From: Roseiarcus sp963787135
Lineage (GTDB): Bacteria > Pseudomonadota > Alphaproteobacteria > Rhizobiales > Beijerinckiaceae
Direction: 5' to 3'
Assembly: GCA_963787135.1 (NCBI GenBank)
Contig: CAWBBW010000037.1
Span: 1 to 64,000, forward strand
DNA length: 64,000 bases
The notes beneath the pieces were generated by a model. That model searched no databases, was not told where the DNA came from, and saw nothing but the letters and a program-made list of their open reading frames with translations. Shown here in pieces: positions 18,001 to 27,858 of the stretch (position 1 is the first letter of the stretch; every line of letters starts with the position of its first letter). Position numbers and translations under genes: made by a program.

Positions 18001-21000
18001 ACAGGGTTCACGCCGAGGTGATGAAGCTGCACTTGCGCCTGGGTCCACGCCAGCGTCGTTGCGCGCTCATATGCCGCTGCGTCTCGATGTTTGTCGACGC
18101 AATCCAAGAGCGCCGTGCGCGTCCCCGCCGCCATGGTCCAGAACGCCACGCGAACCGTCGCCCCAGCGGCCACGCGAACACGACGGCGTAGCGCGAAGAT
18201 CGGATCGAGCACGGCTCCGGCTGAATTGGTCAACGGCCGCGCATCCAGCATGGCGATCGGCGCGCTTACGCCATGTCCGCGGCCGAGGAAGCGCGCCCTG
18301 TCGGTTTCGAATGCCGGCTTGCCGACGGCTTCGCCATTGGCGACGCTCAGATGCGCCGCCCAAATTTCGGGCTCCGAAGAGCTCCCCCGTCGCCGCGTGG
18401 CAAGGATCGCGCCGAATTCCACAAGGTATTCGGTCTCTATGAACAGCTTGGCAAAGGCGGGATGGGCGACATCGGCGTTTTGTGGCCCCAAAGCGACTTC
18501 GGAATACGATGTGATCTCGATGTCGCGCGCCCGCATTCCCGTATTGGAGATGGACACGCGCCGAACCTCGGCGTCGTCTTCAGCCGAAACGAGCACTTCA
18601 AGCGTTGTCGTCAGAGTCCCGTCGCGTCGGGTGATCTCGACTCGGTCCTCGTGGAAGTCGACGATATATTCATCGGGCTCTGCGCCCGTCGGCTGAAAAC
18701 CCGCCGACCAGACCTCGCCGCTCCGGACGTCTCGAAGGAAGATGTAGGATCCGCTATCGTCTCGGGTAGCGTCCTCCCGCCACCGCGTGATGGCGACGTC
18801 GCCCCGCCGGCTGTATCCCGAGCCGGCCGCGGTCATCATCACGGCATAGCTCCCGTTGGAAAGGAGCTGCGTCGCCGGCGTGGATTGATGAACGGAAACG
18901 ATTCTGCGCCTGCCCGACGTATCCGGATCGCTGGCGCGCGCTGCAGACTTGACGTCCGCCGCCCAGGGCTGGGTCGATGCGACTTCGCGGGGAACCCGTT
19001 CCTGCAACAACAATTCCGTCGCCCGAATGATCGGCTCGGCGTGGAATCGCTCTCGCATCACGCCATCAAACACCGCGTTGGCGATCGCGACGATCGTCAT
19101 GCCTTGATGATGCGCCATGAAGGCTTGGACGAGCGCGAAAGTCTCGCCTTCCGGAACCCGTACGGGGGTGAAATCGATGGCCTCATAAAATCCATAGCGG
19201 CCCCGCGCGCCAATCGTCGCCAGGCGCTTGAAATTCGCGGATGCGGCCAAGGCGTCGACCATGGTCGCCAGGCCGGTCGCGTAGGGCGCAATGACTCTGT
19301 TTTCGCCCAGGCCGCGCTTGAGTCCAAGGCCGGGCACGCCGAAATTGGAATATTGATAGGTCAACTCCAGGTCGCGGGCATTGTAGGCGGATTCGGAAAT
19401 GCCCCACGGCAAACCCAGTTTTGCCCCATATTCGATCTGGCGACGCACGACGAGGCGATCCGTCTCCTCGAGCAAGCTCCCCATGGGCGCGCGCATGACA
19501 AGCGGCGGCATGAGATATTCGAACATTGAGCCCGACCAGGAGATCAATGCCGTACCGCGGGTGACCGGCGTCGCAGCCCGCCCGAGCCGGAACCAATGCC
19601 GGGCCGGTACGTCCCCTTTGGCGATCGCGAAGAAACTCGCCAGCCGCGCTTCCGACGCCAAGAGGTCATAGCAATTTGGATCCAGGGCTGATTCGGAAAT
19701 GAGAAATCCGATCGACAGCAATTGGCGCGAACTGTCGAAGAGAAAGCCAAACTCCATCGCCATCGCGATCGCGCGAAAGCCGTTCTCGAGGACGAGCACC
19801 CGGGCCTCGCAGGAAGCGGCCGTCCCGGCCGTATACATATGATCCAGGCGATGCGCCTCGATAGCGGCCAGGCTCGCCCGCGCCCAGTACAAGAGATCCG
19901 ATCCGCTCCCATCGCTCCGCTCCAGGGCGATCGCGCTTGCGATGTCGACCATGGTCGCCGCCTCGACCGCGAGTTCCGATAATTGCGTCCCGAGCGTTTC
20001 GTCGGACGGAGAGGCGCTCGCGAGCGTGCGGATCATGGCGGCAAGCGAATCATCGAGCTGGCGCGGCGTCACCGTCTGGGTTCGGCGACCGAGACGCAGG
20101 TGGACGGCGTGCTCGGCGGTCAGAGCGAGGGTGTCGGCGATTCCGGCCAGGCGCGCCGCGGGGGCCATCGGCGATCGCCGCCACTCTTTGCAGGCATTCG
20201 CGACCGCGATGAGATGGCCGGCCAGATTGCCGCTGTCGACGGAGGAAATATATTTCGGCTCGAGCGCCCTTAGATCGCGGGTGTCGTACCAATTGTAGAA
20301 GTGGCCGCGAAAGCGCGGCATGCGAGCCATCGTCGCAAGCGTCGCTTCCAGCCGCTCGATGGTTTGGGCCGCGCCGATCCAACCGAAGTCGCGGGCGCAG
20401 GCAAGGGAAAGCAGATACAATCCAATGTTGGTCGGCGAGGTTCGGTGGGCGACCTTGGATGTGGGATCCTCCTGAAAGTTGTCCGGCGGCAGCATATTGT
20501 CGTCCGCGGTCACAAACATTTCGAAGAACCGCCAGGTGCGGCGCGCGGTTTGACGCAAGGCCAGCGTTTGGGCCTCCGAAATCTTAGCGATGGCGTCGAT
20601 GCGCGGAGGCAGGCTGACGTAGCGCGCAACAGCGGGCGAAATCAGCCACAGGGCGACGAACGGCGTCGCAATCGGCCAACTTCCATGCCCAAAAAGAAGC
20701 ATCAGGAGCAACACTGTCGCGGCGACGACGAACGTTCCCGACATTCGGACGGCGAACCCCTGGAGATCGAGACGCTTTGCCCCCGCAGCCTGCGCCGCGG
20801 GAGTCCACTCGAGCAGATGTCGGCGGCTGACAAAAAGCCGCCACAGCGTCCGCGCGATGGCGTCGCCCATCGACCAGGCCTGATCCGCCAGAAACGTGAT
20901 ATTCAACGCTGACAAGGCCACCGCGAGCCGGAGATCCTCCCCAAGCGCTCGCAAATGCCCGGACATCGCAACACCCGCACGACGGCCCGGAATCGCCGAG

Positions 21001-23622
21001 ATCACAGGTATGAGACTTGGCAGAACGATGGTTGCGAGCACAAACGTCGTCCAGACGAGCGCGGGTTCAAGTGGAAGCATCCAGCCGACCGCCAGGGCCA
21101 GAACGCACGCGGGCGCGCTGACCGTCCGCCGCAGGTTGTCGATCATCTTCCAGCGACCGATCCGCGGAAGCTCGTCCTTGACGCCGGGCGTCCGGCCGCC
21201 TTTGCCGGCGAAACCGAGAATCCATGGCAGGAGCTGCCAGTCTCCCCGCGCCCAGCGGTGATGACGCCGCGCGCTCACATCGTATCGCGATGGAAAATCG
21301 TCCACGACTTCGATATCCGAGGCGAAACCCGCGCGTGCGAAAGTTCCCTCGAAGAGGTCGTGGCTCAGCAAGGTCGAATCCGGCGTCCGGCCCGAGAGCA
21401 CGCTCTCGAACGCATCAACATCGTAGATGCCTTTTCCTGCGTAAGAGCCCTCGCAGAACAGGTCCTGGTAGACATCGGAGACGGCCGCCGCATAGGGATC
21501 GATGCCACTGGAGCTCGAGAAGACGCGCTGAAACAGCGAACCGTCGCCGCCGTTGGGGAGCGAGGGCGTCACCCGCGGCTGAAGCACCGCATAGCCTTCC
21601 ACGATCGTGCTGCGCTCCGCGTCGAGACGCGGGCGATTGAGCGGATGGGCCATCTTGCCTATCAACCGTCGAACAGTGTCGCGCGGCAATCGCGTGTCCG
21701 AGTCCAGAGTGACGACATATCGGACGTTTTGTGGCGGCGACGGCGCTGCGCCGCCTATGTCCATGAAGGTAGTGTCTCTCGCCCCGCGCAGAAGCCGGTT
21801 CAATTCATGGAGTTTGCCCCGTTTGCGCTCCCAGCCGATCCAGCGCCCTTCACTTTCGTTCCAGACCCGCCGACGGTGGAGCAAGAGGAAGCGCGGGCCC
21901 GCGGGGGCGGGGCCGTAACGTTGATTGAGGCGTTCAATGCCGTCGCGCGCAACAGCGACGAGTTCCGCATCGCCTTCCGCTCGGTCGACGTCCGCGTCGA
22001 TCCAATCCGATAGCAGAGCAAAGTGCAGATCGCCTTCCGGACTCGCCAGATGGTGGATCTCCAGCCGCTCTACCTGCTCCGCGATGTCTTCGGGCGTGGT
22101 CAGGAGCGTCGGCACGGCAACGAGCGTGCGCAGCGATTGGGGAACGCCGTCGCGAAGGTCGAGGCCCGGCAGCGGGACCGCGCGCACGAGAAGCGTGATC
22201 CCCCGATTGACCAGCGCCACGCCCGCATCAGTCGCGGAAATGGCGCCGAGAACCGCGAGTATCGCGAGTTGGACTGACCCGAGACCCAAGCTGGCGAGGG
22301 CAATCAACGGCGCCGCCAGAACGATCGCGGACGCTGCGACAATTGCCGCAGCGTATACGTCGAAATTCACTCTTGCCGTGAAGCACGCAGGCCAGCCCCG
22401 AAAGCCGCGAAAGCCGACAAGGCTCTCGAATTCGCGGCGTCCCACGGAAAGCAAGTGATAGCCCGGGTCGCTGCGCCGCAATTGCTCCGCCGGCTCGCAC
22501 ATTGGACGGGGCGCCTGCGCGGCATCGACGGCGAGGCGCGCGATCTCGAGTTCGCCATGGTCCGATCGCCGCGCCAGGTCTTCGACCGCACTTCGGTAGA
22601 GCGTGCGGGTGGCAAAATCCATGTCGCGAAACGCGCAACCGGAGGCCAGGACGCCGTCGACCAAACAATAGCGCTCGAACAAGACCTGCCAATCAACCTC
22701 GGCGATCACCCTCAGGCTCGTCACAATGTTCCGGACGGTGACGTTTGCAGCGCCCTGGCTGCGATGCACCTCGCGCACGGTCGAATCCGCCGTCATGCCC
22801 TGTTTTGCAAGCCGCTCATCGAGCCAGGCCAGCGCGGGGGTCACTTTCGGATCTTGATCGCGAAGCCGATGCACGAGTTGGACCGCGAAGGCCTCGGAAA
22901 GCGGCCTGGAGCCAAGGCCCGCGAAGACGACCGACGCCGGCTCCGAGGCGCGCCCGCTCACTCCAAGCAGCCGATCCGCAAGGCTGTCAGCCTCGTGACG
23001 CGCGGCGCGGCTGACCGTGATTTGGCGCGCGAGCCGCCGCAGATTTTCGATCAACACGATCTGCAGCGTCAACGATACTGCCCAAAGTTCGCCGATCGTA
23101 AGCGATTGAACTTCCTGATACGCGTTGACGTAGGACACGAGGATGTCGGAATCAAAAGAGCTGTCGGAGTGAGCGACGAAAGCCCACGCCATTCCGAACA
23201 CCCGCGGGTAGCCCGCGAACGGGCCGGTGACGAGCTTCGGGAGCTGGCGATAGTAGCCCGGCGGCAAATCGGTGCTGACCTGACGGATCTGCCTTTCGAC
23301 CAAATGATAGTTGTCGATCAGCCATTCCGCGGCCGGCGTCATCGCGCGCCCATCGTCGATCGCCTTCACGATCGATTGGTAGGCTGACAGAAGGACCGCG
23401 CCATTGGCGGCAAGTCGGGCGGCCAAGGGCAGGCCCCGCGTCGCATGGGAGGCGACTGTCTGCGCAATCGCCGAGACTCTTCGCATGCGTCTCCAGACGT
23501 TCGAGGCTGAACAATTCCTCGCGGATCGGCTGCTCGCTATCCCACGGCGACGCCTTCCGGAAAAATCCCGGGAAGGGACGCGTTGCGATTGCTGGCTTGG
23601 CCGTCAACTCCAGATTTGACAA
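15030..23622 (-). CDS. ndvB: Cyclic beta-1,2-glucan synthase (one frameshift near the start)
   Basis: This inner-membrane enzyme starts, elongates and cyclises beta-1,2-glucan, the periplasmic osmoprotectant needed by rhizobia and brucellae for host interaction. The corrected length, about 2863 residues, equals the Brucella/Rhizobium Cgs. After an N-terminal region with helices comes the GT84 domain (VTLDSDTRLPRD, RHHRWARGDWQ), then glycoside-hydrolase-94-type chain-length domains (GDWNDGMNRVGEKGEGESVW, GGWTWYTGSAGW). The continuous frame starts only at 23486, but the frame before it encodes the family's PWDSEQPIREELFSLERLE; deleting one C near 23471 joins them as THAKSLAIAQTV. A GGAGG site precedes a TTG at 23622. 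The frameshift is either an error or an inactivating mutation. Confidence 0.9.
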
Positions 23623-24439
23623 TGTCCGCCTCCGCGGGATGGGCTCGCGCGGCGAGGCGCACCATTGAGCCAGAAACGATTGGGACTCTTTCAACGGTCG
23701 TCGAACGCGCCCGACGCCTAGCCGACACGACTGATCTTGCGCCGGACGTCGACCCCCGCGCGCAAGCCCTTTTCCCACCGGGCCAGGTTTTGGAAAGGCG
23801 CCTTCCGTCTCTGGCGGCGAAAGACCATAGGCGTCGGTTGACGGCCAATGGCGCCCTCGGAAACTACCTACGTCCAGACCAGCCCGCCCGAGCTGTCGAC
23901 GGAATCTTCAGGGCGAGGAGCGTCCTGCGCTTTCGCAGACGCGACAGGGTTTTCAAAGGGTTAGGCGCCAAAAACTGCAACTGCTGTGGCCGCGGCCGGC
24001 TATCCGGCCCGGAGGCAAGGAATTGAAAGCCCAGCGCAAGGAATTGAAGCCGAAGCGCAAGGAAACGAAAGCTAGGCACAAGGAAATGAAACCAAAACGC
24101 AAGGAAACGAAAATATAGAATCCAGCCTTTTCAATAGGTTATAGCAGATTCGAGCGCGGGGCGCGACATTAACCTTAACTTTGTGTGGCTTGCGGTGATC
24201 GAAGTGCGCCTCCGTCCATGGTGAGTCACAATACCAGAGAATTCTGATTTACGGAAGCATTCTCAACTCATCTGCTGACGATCGGGTTACCCTCGGCGGC
24301 GTCGCCCGGGGCACGTGCGTTTCGACGGAGTCGTCGTCTCGATCGTAGGCCAGCGCAGGCAGCCCCTGGATCACGATCGCTCCGCGCGCAATGACAGCTT
24401 TGTTTCCATCACAACGCGTCCCGCTCTAAAGGGGCGTGA
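23623..24439. other. Long intergenic region with a tandem repeat
   Basis: No gene is supported in these 800 bases. A 21-bp tandem repeat occupies 24017-24112. The remainder has short frames on both strands with no ribosome binding site or recognisable feature. The part after 24120 is less GC-rich (ATTAACCTTAACTTTGTGTGG), as expected for regulatory or decayed sequence. Confidence 0.5.
24017..24112 (+). repeat. 21-bp tandem repeat, about 4.6 copies
   Basis: Five units start at 24017, 24038, 24059, 24080 and 24101, each beginning AAGGAA(A/T)(C/T)GAA and 21 bp apart, the last one partial. Read in one plus frame they give a strict heptad repeat of the form KE(L/T/M)K-x-x-R/H (KELKAQR, KELKPKR, KETKARH, KEMKPKR, KETK), ending at a TAG. 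No start codon was found in that frame, so coding is uncertain. The minus strand gives an equally regular FxFLALG-type frame. Confidence 0.85.
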
Positions 24440-24607
24440 TTAGTTGTTTTTCGCGCTTACGAAGCGCAGGCCACCCTGGTCGAGGGATTTCATAATATCC
24501 CACACCATTTTCTCGATCTTGGCGCGGCCTTCCACCGTCTCGACCAGGTTGGGGTTCAATTTGATCAGAACGGGACGGATTGCGGTGCATGCGGCGATTT
24601 GGTGCAT
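24440..24607 (-). CDS. Small hypothetical protein (55 aa)
   Basis: The frame starts MHQIAACTAIRPVLIKLNPN and continues as an amphipathic, charge-balanced sequence (VETVEGRAKIEKMVWDIMKS) ending VSAKNN. It is not a Pro/Arg-rich shadow, and the amino acid mix is that of a real globular or helical peptide. The ribosome binding site is weak (GAG). Support comes from a copy of the ATGAGTA-type motif in the same orientation 94 nt upstream, at the same distance as in front of the other small genes of this region. Function unknown; the context suggests stress. Confidence 0.55.
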   Translation of the reverse strand: MHQIAACTAIRPVLIKLNPNLVETVEGRAKIEKMVWDIMKSLDQGGLRFVSAKNN

Positions 24608-24701
24608 GGGGTGCTCATTTCTGGTTTGGCGCTAGCGAACTCCGAGATTGGCGCTTACGAAACCATACGCAAACACGAAACGACCGGGCGTTGTAAGGTT
24701 C

Positions 24702-24714
24702 GGAAAGTACTCAA
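24702..24714 (-). promoter_or_regulatory. ATGAGTA-type motif, copy 1 (minus)
   Basis: On the minus strand this reads TTGAGTACTTTCC, matching 11 of 13 positions of the motif ATGAGTAGTTTCC found in front of csbD and the DUF883-like gene, and it continues GAACCTT as in the extended pattern. It lies 94 nt before the 55-residue ORF. It is divergent from copy 2, 31 nt away. Confidence 0.5.
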
Positions 24715-24745
24715 GTCGAATTGCCTCGTCTAAGCGTCGCTTGGC

Positions 24746-24758
24746 ATGAGTAATTTCC
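24746..24758 (+). promoter_or_regulatory. ATGAGTA-type motif, copy 2 (plus)
   Basis: ATGAGTAATTTCC, followed by GACGCTT. It matches the other copies at 12 of 13 positions and lies 122 nt before the small secreted protein gene. The reverse complement of its first seven bases, TACTCAT, fits the TACYYMT heptamer known for NarL-type regulators; that link is an inference. Confidence 0.55.
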
Positions 24759-24880
24759 GACGCTTGTTGCCAGTAGCTCGCGGCTGTCCAAGTGGCGCTC
24801 GGCCCGAAGCGCGCTGGAAATTGAATCTGCCAGGCGTGGCGCTGAGGCCGGGACGATCGATCACACAAGGCGATAGACCC

Positions 24881-25105
24881 ATGCACAACAGAAGCGCCGT
24901 CCAGTTGCGAGTGGCCCTTTCGGCAGCCGCCATCTTTGCCGTACTTGCAGCCGCAACCCTCAGCGGCGCTCACCCAGACGCATCGCGCACAGCCGGGACG
25001 GCTCGGCAAATGGAGCCGATTCTCGCGAAGTCGATTTCGACGGTGATGAACCCGGTCGTCGGGAAAACTGGAGCCTCGCATGACCCCTCCCCTGCGCGTT
25101 TATGA
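24881..25105 (+). CDS. Small exported hypothetical protein (74 aa)
   Basis: The product starts MHNRSAVQLRVALSAAAIFA and has a signal-peptide-like N-terminus (basic residues, hydrophobic ALSAAAIFAVLAAATLSGA), then a short polar tail rich in Ser/Thr/Pro. An AAGG lies 9 nt before the ATG. It overlaps the deaminase gene by 26 nt, which weakens the case slightly. No family was recognised. It has a conserved ATGAGTA-type motif upstream, as do the other small genes here. Confidence 0.45.
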   Translation: MHNRSAVQLRVALSAAAIFAVLAAATLSGAHPDASRTAGTARQMEPILAKSISTVMNPVVGKTGASHDPSPARL

Positions 25106-25592
25106 CGAGGCGCTGCTGCGTCGTTCTTTCGACGTCGCGAAGCGAGCGCGAGATGCGGGCGACCGTCCATTTGGCGCCGTGCTGGCCGACGGCGAGGGAA
25201 AGGTCCTCATGGAGCAGGGCAGCGGGTTTACCAGCGAGGGCGGCGACCGCACCGGCCATGCCCAGCGGCTCCTCGCGTCCCGCGCCGCGCGGCACCATAG
25301 CGCTTCGTTCCTCGCCAAATGCACGCTCTACACCGCGACCGAGCCCTGCGCGATGTGCGCGGGCGCGATCTACTGGGCCGGCATCGGCCGCGTCGTCTAC
25401 GGCCAGACCGAGAAAGGCGTCAAGGAACCTCAGGAAGGCCCGACGCTCAGTCTGCCATGCGACATCGTCTTTTCCGCCGGACAGCGCCCGACCGAGGTCA
25501 TCGGCCCGCTGCTCGAGAGCGAAGCAGCTCAGCTTCAGGCGGATTTCTGGAAAGCACGGGATGCGCATTGCTCGTCTGCCCCGACGATCTGA
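25080..25592 (+). CDS. Nucleoside/guanine deaminase family protein lacking the catalytic Glu
   Basis: The 170-residue protein belongs to the CMP/dCMP-type zinc deaminase superfamily that includes guanine deaminase GuaD and TadA. It has the zinc-ligand Cys motif EPCAMCAGAIYWAGIGRVVYG and the zinc-ligand His in the TGHA segment. The next residue, normally the catalytic Glu of the HAE motif, is Gln (GHAQRLLAS, codon CAG). Without this Glu the known chemistry should not work, so it may be inactive or have a binding role; a single G-to-C change from GAG or a sequence error would also explain it. The rest of the fold, including the FGAVLAD strand, looks intact. Confidence 0.85.
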   Translation: MTPPLRVYDEALLRRSFDVAKRARDAGDRPFGAVLADGEGKVLMEQGSGFTSEGGDRTGHAQRLLASRAARHHSASFLAKCTLYTATEPCAMCAGAIYWAGIGRVVYGQTEKGVKEPQEGPTLSLPCDIVFSAGQRPTEVIGPLLESEAAQLQADFWKARDAHCSSAPTI

Positions 25593-25604
25593 GGAGTAAT
25601 GATC

Positions 25605-25826
25605 ATGGCGACCATCGAAGTGAGAAAGGTCGAGGAGCCTGAATCACCGGCTCCTCTTCAGCGTGCGAGTGAGCGCGGACGAGGGCCACATTGAATTTCC
25701 GGTCGGCGTCGAGGATCAGGGATCGCCAGTAGCAAACGAAGCCGCGGCGCTCGCCTCCACGCTTGCCTTGCGGAAGCACTCGAGGCGGCGACCCGACTGA
25801 GGTTGGGAGCAGCAACGCATCGCTAG
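25605..25826 (+). pseudogene. Small conserved protein (about 73 aa) split by two indels
   Basis: An ATG with a GAGGAG ribosome binding site starts MATIEVRKVEEPE. A one-base shift then gives HRLLFSVRVSADEGHIEFPV and GVEDQGSPVANEAAALASTL, and a second, compensating shift near 25770 gives AEALEAATRLRLGAATHR and a stop. Joined, they make a coherent 73-residue protein, with no long alternative frame. The two indels cancel, so the whole length is a multiple of three. I know similar small proteins from Bradyrhizobium-like genomes only vaguely and can assign no function. It follows the deaminase by 12 nt. Confidence 0.5.
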
Positions 25827-26121
25827 GCGTTAAAATTAGCGGACAAATGGGCGATAGCCTCGCTTGGCCCGTCGTGGTTCGAACCCCGACGGTCTGGGCG
25901 CGGCCTGACCCATGGCGAGTTCGCCAGACGTATCCGCGCCGCTACGCAGTTGCCCAATCCTATCGCTCAATCCGACGTCGCCGAGGTGTGCGGCCCCGTC
26001 GCATGAGTAGTTTCCGAGTCTGCCGTCTCCTGAATGTCTCCCCTACGGTCTCAATTGCCGGACGCGAGCAGCGCAAGTCCAATCGCTATAGCGCCCTCGC
26101 AAACCGCAGGGAGAGCCAATT
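25827..26121. other. Region between the split small gene and csbD
   Basis: No intact gene is seen. One plus frame ending at a TGA near 26005 reads like the tail of a protein (GLTHGEFARRIRAATQLPNP, then IAQSDVAEVCGPVA), but it has no start or upstream continuation, so it could be a relic or chance. The csbD promoter motif lies at 26003-26015. Confidence 0.35.
26003..26015 (+). promoter_or_regulatory. ATGAGTA-type motif, copy 3, upstream of csbD
   Basis: ATGAGTAGTTTCC followed by GAGTCTG, identical over 13 bases to the copy in front of the DUF883-like gene. It ends 106 nt before the CsbD start. Its position and repetition suggest a binding site for a regulator shared by the small stress-type genes. 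Confidence 0.65.
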
Positions 26122-26307
26122 ATGGATAAGAACAGAGTTGCCGGTTCGATCAAGGAAATCAAAGGCGCCGCCAAAGAGGCCGTCGGCAAGGCGATCGGCG
26201 ACGCCAAGCTCCAGAGCGACGGCAAGACCGATAAGGCGGTCGGCAAGATTCAGAACGCTGTCGGCGGCCTCAACGATGCGGTGCGCGACGCGGTGAAGAA
26301 GCCGTAA
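26122..26307 (+). CDS. csbD: CsbD-family stress protein
   Basis: The 61-residue protein begins MDKNRVAGSIKEIKGAAKEA and continues VGKAIGDAKLQSDGKTDKA, the hallmark of the CsbD/YjbJ family: small, hydrophilic, Lys/Gly/Ala-rich proteins induced by general stress in many bacteria, with unknown biochemical role. A GGGAGAG ribosome binding site precedes the ATG. It is followed by the DUF3309 gene after 48 nt and then by an AI-2E-family transporter, all plus strand. Confidence 0.93.
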   Translation: MDKNRVAGSIKEIKGAAKEAVGKAIGDAKLQSDGKTDKAVGKIQNAVGGLNDAVRDAVKKP

Positions 26308-26355
26308 GGCCCGCCGCTCTCGCCGCGACAAAATCATCCCGCCAGAGGCCGAAAT

Positions 26356-26508
26356 ATGAGCACGATTCTCCTGATCATAATCCTGATCCTCATCTTCGGC
26401 GGCGGCGGGGGTTATTACGCGCACAGCCAATATGGCGGCGCCGGTCTCGGCGGTGTCCTCGGCATCGTTCTGATCGTGCTTGTCGTACTGTGGCTCGTGG
26501 GCCGGTAG
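26356..26508 (+). CDS. DUF3309-family small membrane protein (50 aa)
   Basis: The frame reads MSTILLIIILILIFGGGGGY, then YAHSQYGGAGLGGVLGIVLI, ending WLVGR. It has two hydrophobic helices linked by a Gly-rich turn, the exact layout of DUF3309 proteins, which are common and often stress-linked in Hyphomicrobiales. Length is normal. It lies right behind csbD, so both may share the upstream motif and promoter. Function unknown. Confidence 0.88.
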   Translation: MSTILLIIILILIFGGGGGYYAHSQYGGAGLGGVLGIVLIVLVVLWLVGR

Positions 26509-26722
26509 GCACTGCGCGCTGAACCGCTTCCTGGCGCCGCGTTCTCGCAACGCCGGAAGCGGCGTGGCGGCGCTCGACTTCCGTTTGAGGACGAGAGGCC
26601 GGTAAAATGGACATCGCCACCGGGCCCGACGGGTCTTTGGCGTCGGATTGCGGGCCGCGAGCGAAAACTCTGATCGCGACTTCCCGGCCGTGCCTGTGAG
26701 GCTTTGATCTGGAGTTTCGACA

Positions 26723-27826
26723 GTGCGCGATACGGTTGAGCCGCCTGAGGTTGAAGCGCCCGAAGAACTATTGGCGGATATGCCTCTGCCGTCCGATGCG
26801 AAGACATTCTTTCTCGGCGGCATTTTTGTTCTTTCGATATTGACGGCGGCCTATATCGCCAGCGAGATCGTCCTGCCGATGATCTTCGCGGTCATGCTCA
26901 ATCTTCTGATGCAGCCGGCGCTACGCGCGCTCGAGCGATTGCGTGTGCCGACGGCGTTGGGAGCCATTGTGCTCATTCTTGCCGTGATCGCGACGATTGT
27001 CGGACTTGGCGCCGCCGTTTCCGGACCCGCCGAGGCGTGGATAGCCAAGCTGCCCGAAGGCATTCCCCGCATCGAGGAGCGGCTGAGTTTTCTCAATGCC
27101 CCTATCAATACGCTTCGAACTTTTCTGGCGGCCGCTAATAATTTCGGCGCCGCAGGCCCGCACCAGAGTTCGTCCGGGCCTTTGGACGGCGCGGCGATTC
27201 TGTCGAGCGTCTTCGCCGGCACGCGAAGCTTCGCCGGCGGCTTGTTCACGACCGTGATGTTTCTCTACTTCCTCCTCGTTTCGGGTGACGGCTTCCTGCG
27301 GCGACTGGTCGAGGTCTTGCCAAGGTTTGCCAGCAAAAGGCAGGCGGTCGACATCTCGCAGCAAATCGGCCGCGACATCTCCGCGTATCTGCTCACAATT
27401 ACCCTGATGAATGCGCTTGTCGGCGCCGCGACCGGCCTTGCCATGTGGTCGACCGGAGTCGGCGATCCCATTCTATGGGCGACGGTCGCATTCATTCTGA
27501 ACTATGTGCCGATTCTCGGGCCCGCCGCAGGCATTTTCATTTTCCTGTTCGCCGGCTCGCTCACGATCGCCTCGACCTGGCAAGCCCTGCTCCCGGCGGC
27601 TCTCTATGTCGGCATCCATGTGATCGAGGGCGAGACTGTGACGCCGATGCTTCTGGCCAGACGATTCACACTCAATCCGGTTCTCGTCGTCTTCTCATTC
27701 GTGTTCTGGTTCTGGCTGTGGGGCGTCCCAGGCGCTATCCTTTCGGCGCCGATTCTGGCCACAACCAAAATCGTGTGCGATCGCATTCGTCCGCTCGCGG
27801 CTTTAGGCCACCTTCTCTCGGGCTGA
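26723..27826 (+). CDS. AI-2E family transporter (PerM-like)
   Basis: The 367-residue inner membrane protein has about eight helices and belongs to the AI-2E exporter/PerM family; members export AI-2, act as Na+/H+ antiporters, or are unassigned. Family segments seen are LLTITLMNALVGAATGLAMW, VAFILNYVPILGPAAGIF and the C-terminal VIEGETVTPMLLARRFTLNPV. The start is a GTG with a GGAG site 11 nt upstream. The first 30 residues are acidic and cytoplasmic (EPPEVEAPEELLADM). It converges with the hybrid kinase gene, 32 nt apart. Confidence 0.9.
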   Translation: MRDTVEPPEVEAPEELLADMPLPSDAKTFFLGGIFVLSILTAAYIASEIVLPMIFAVMLNLLMQPALRALERLRVPTALGAIVLILAVIATIVGLGAAVSGPAEAWIAKLPEGIPRIEERLSFLNAPINTLRTFLAAANNFGAAGPHQSSSGPLDGAAILSSVFAGTRSFAGGLFTTVMFLYFLLVSGDGFLRRLVEVLPRFASKRQAVDISQQIGRDISAYLLTITLMNALVGAATGLAMWSTGVGDPILWATVAFILNYVPILGPAAGIFIFLFAGSLTIASTWQALLPAALYVGIHVIEGETVTPMLLARRFTLNPVLVVFSFVFWFWLWGVPGAILSAPILATTKIVCDRIRPLAALGHLLSG

Positions 27827-27858
27827 GGGCGGGAGCCCGTCCGCAGGCGCGCGACGCC

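Noticed and set aside
18273..19529. 418-codon plus-strand open frame inside the glucan synthase
   Set aside because: Antisense of ndvB; no ribosome binding site, no domain.
23583..24026. 147-codon plus frame upstream of the tandem repeat
   Set aside because: Arg/Pro/Ala-rich, overlaps the corrected start of ndvB on the other strand and has no start site signal.
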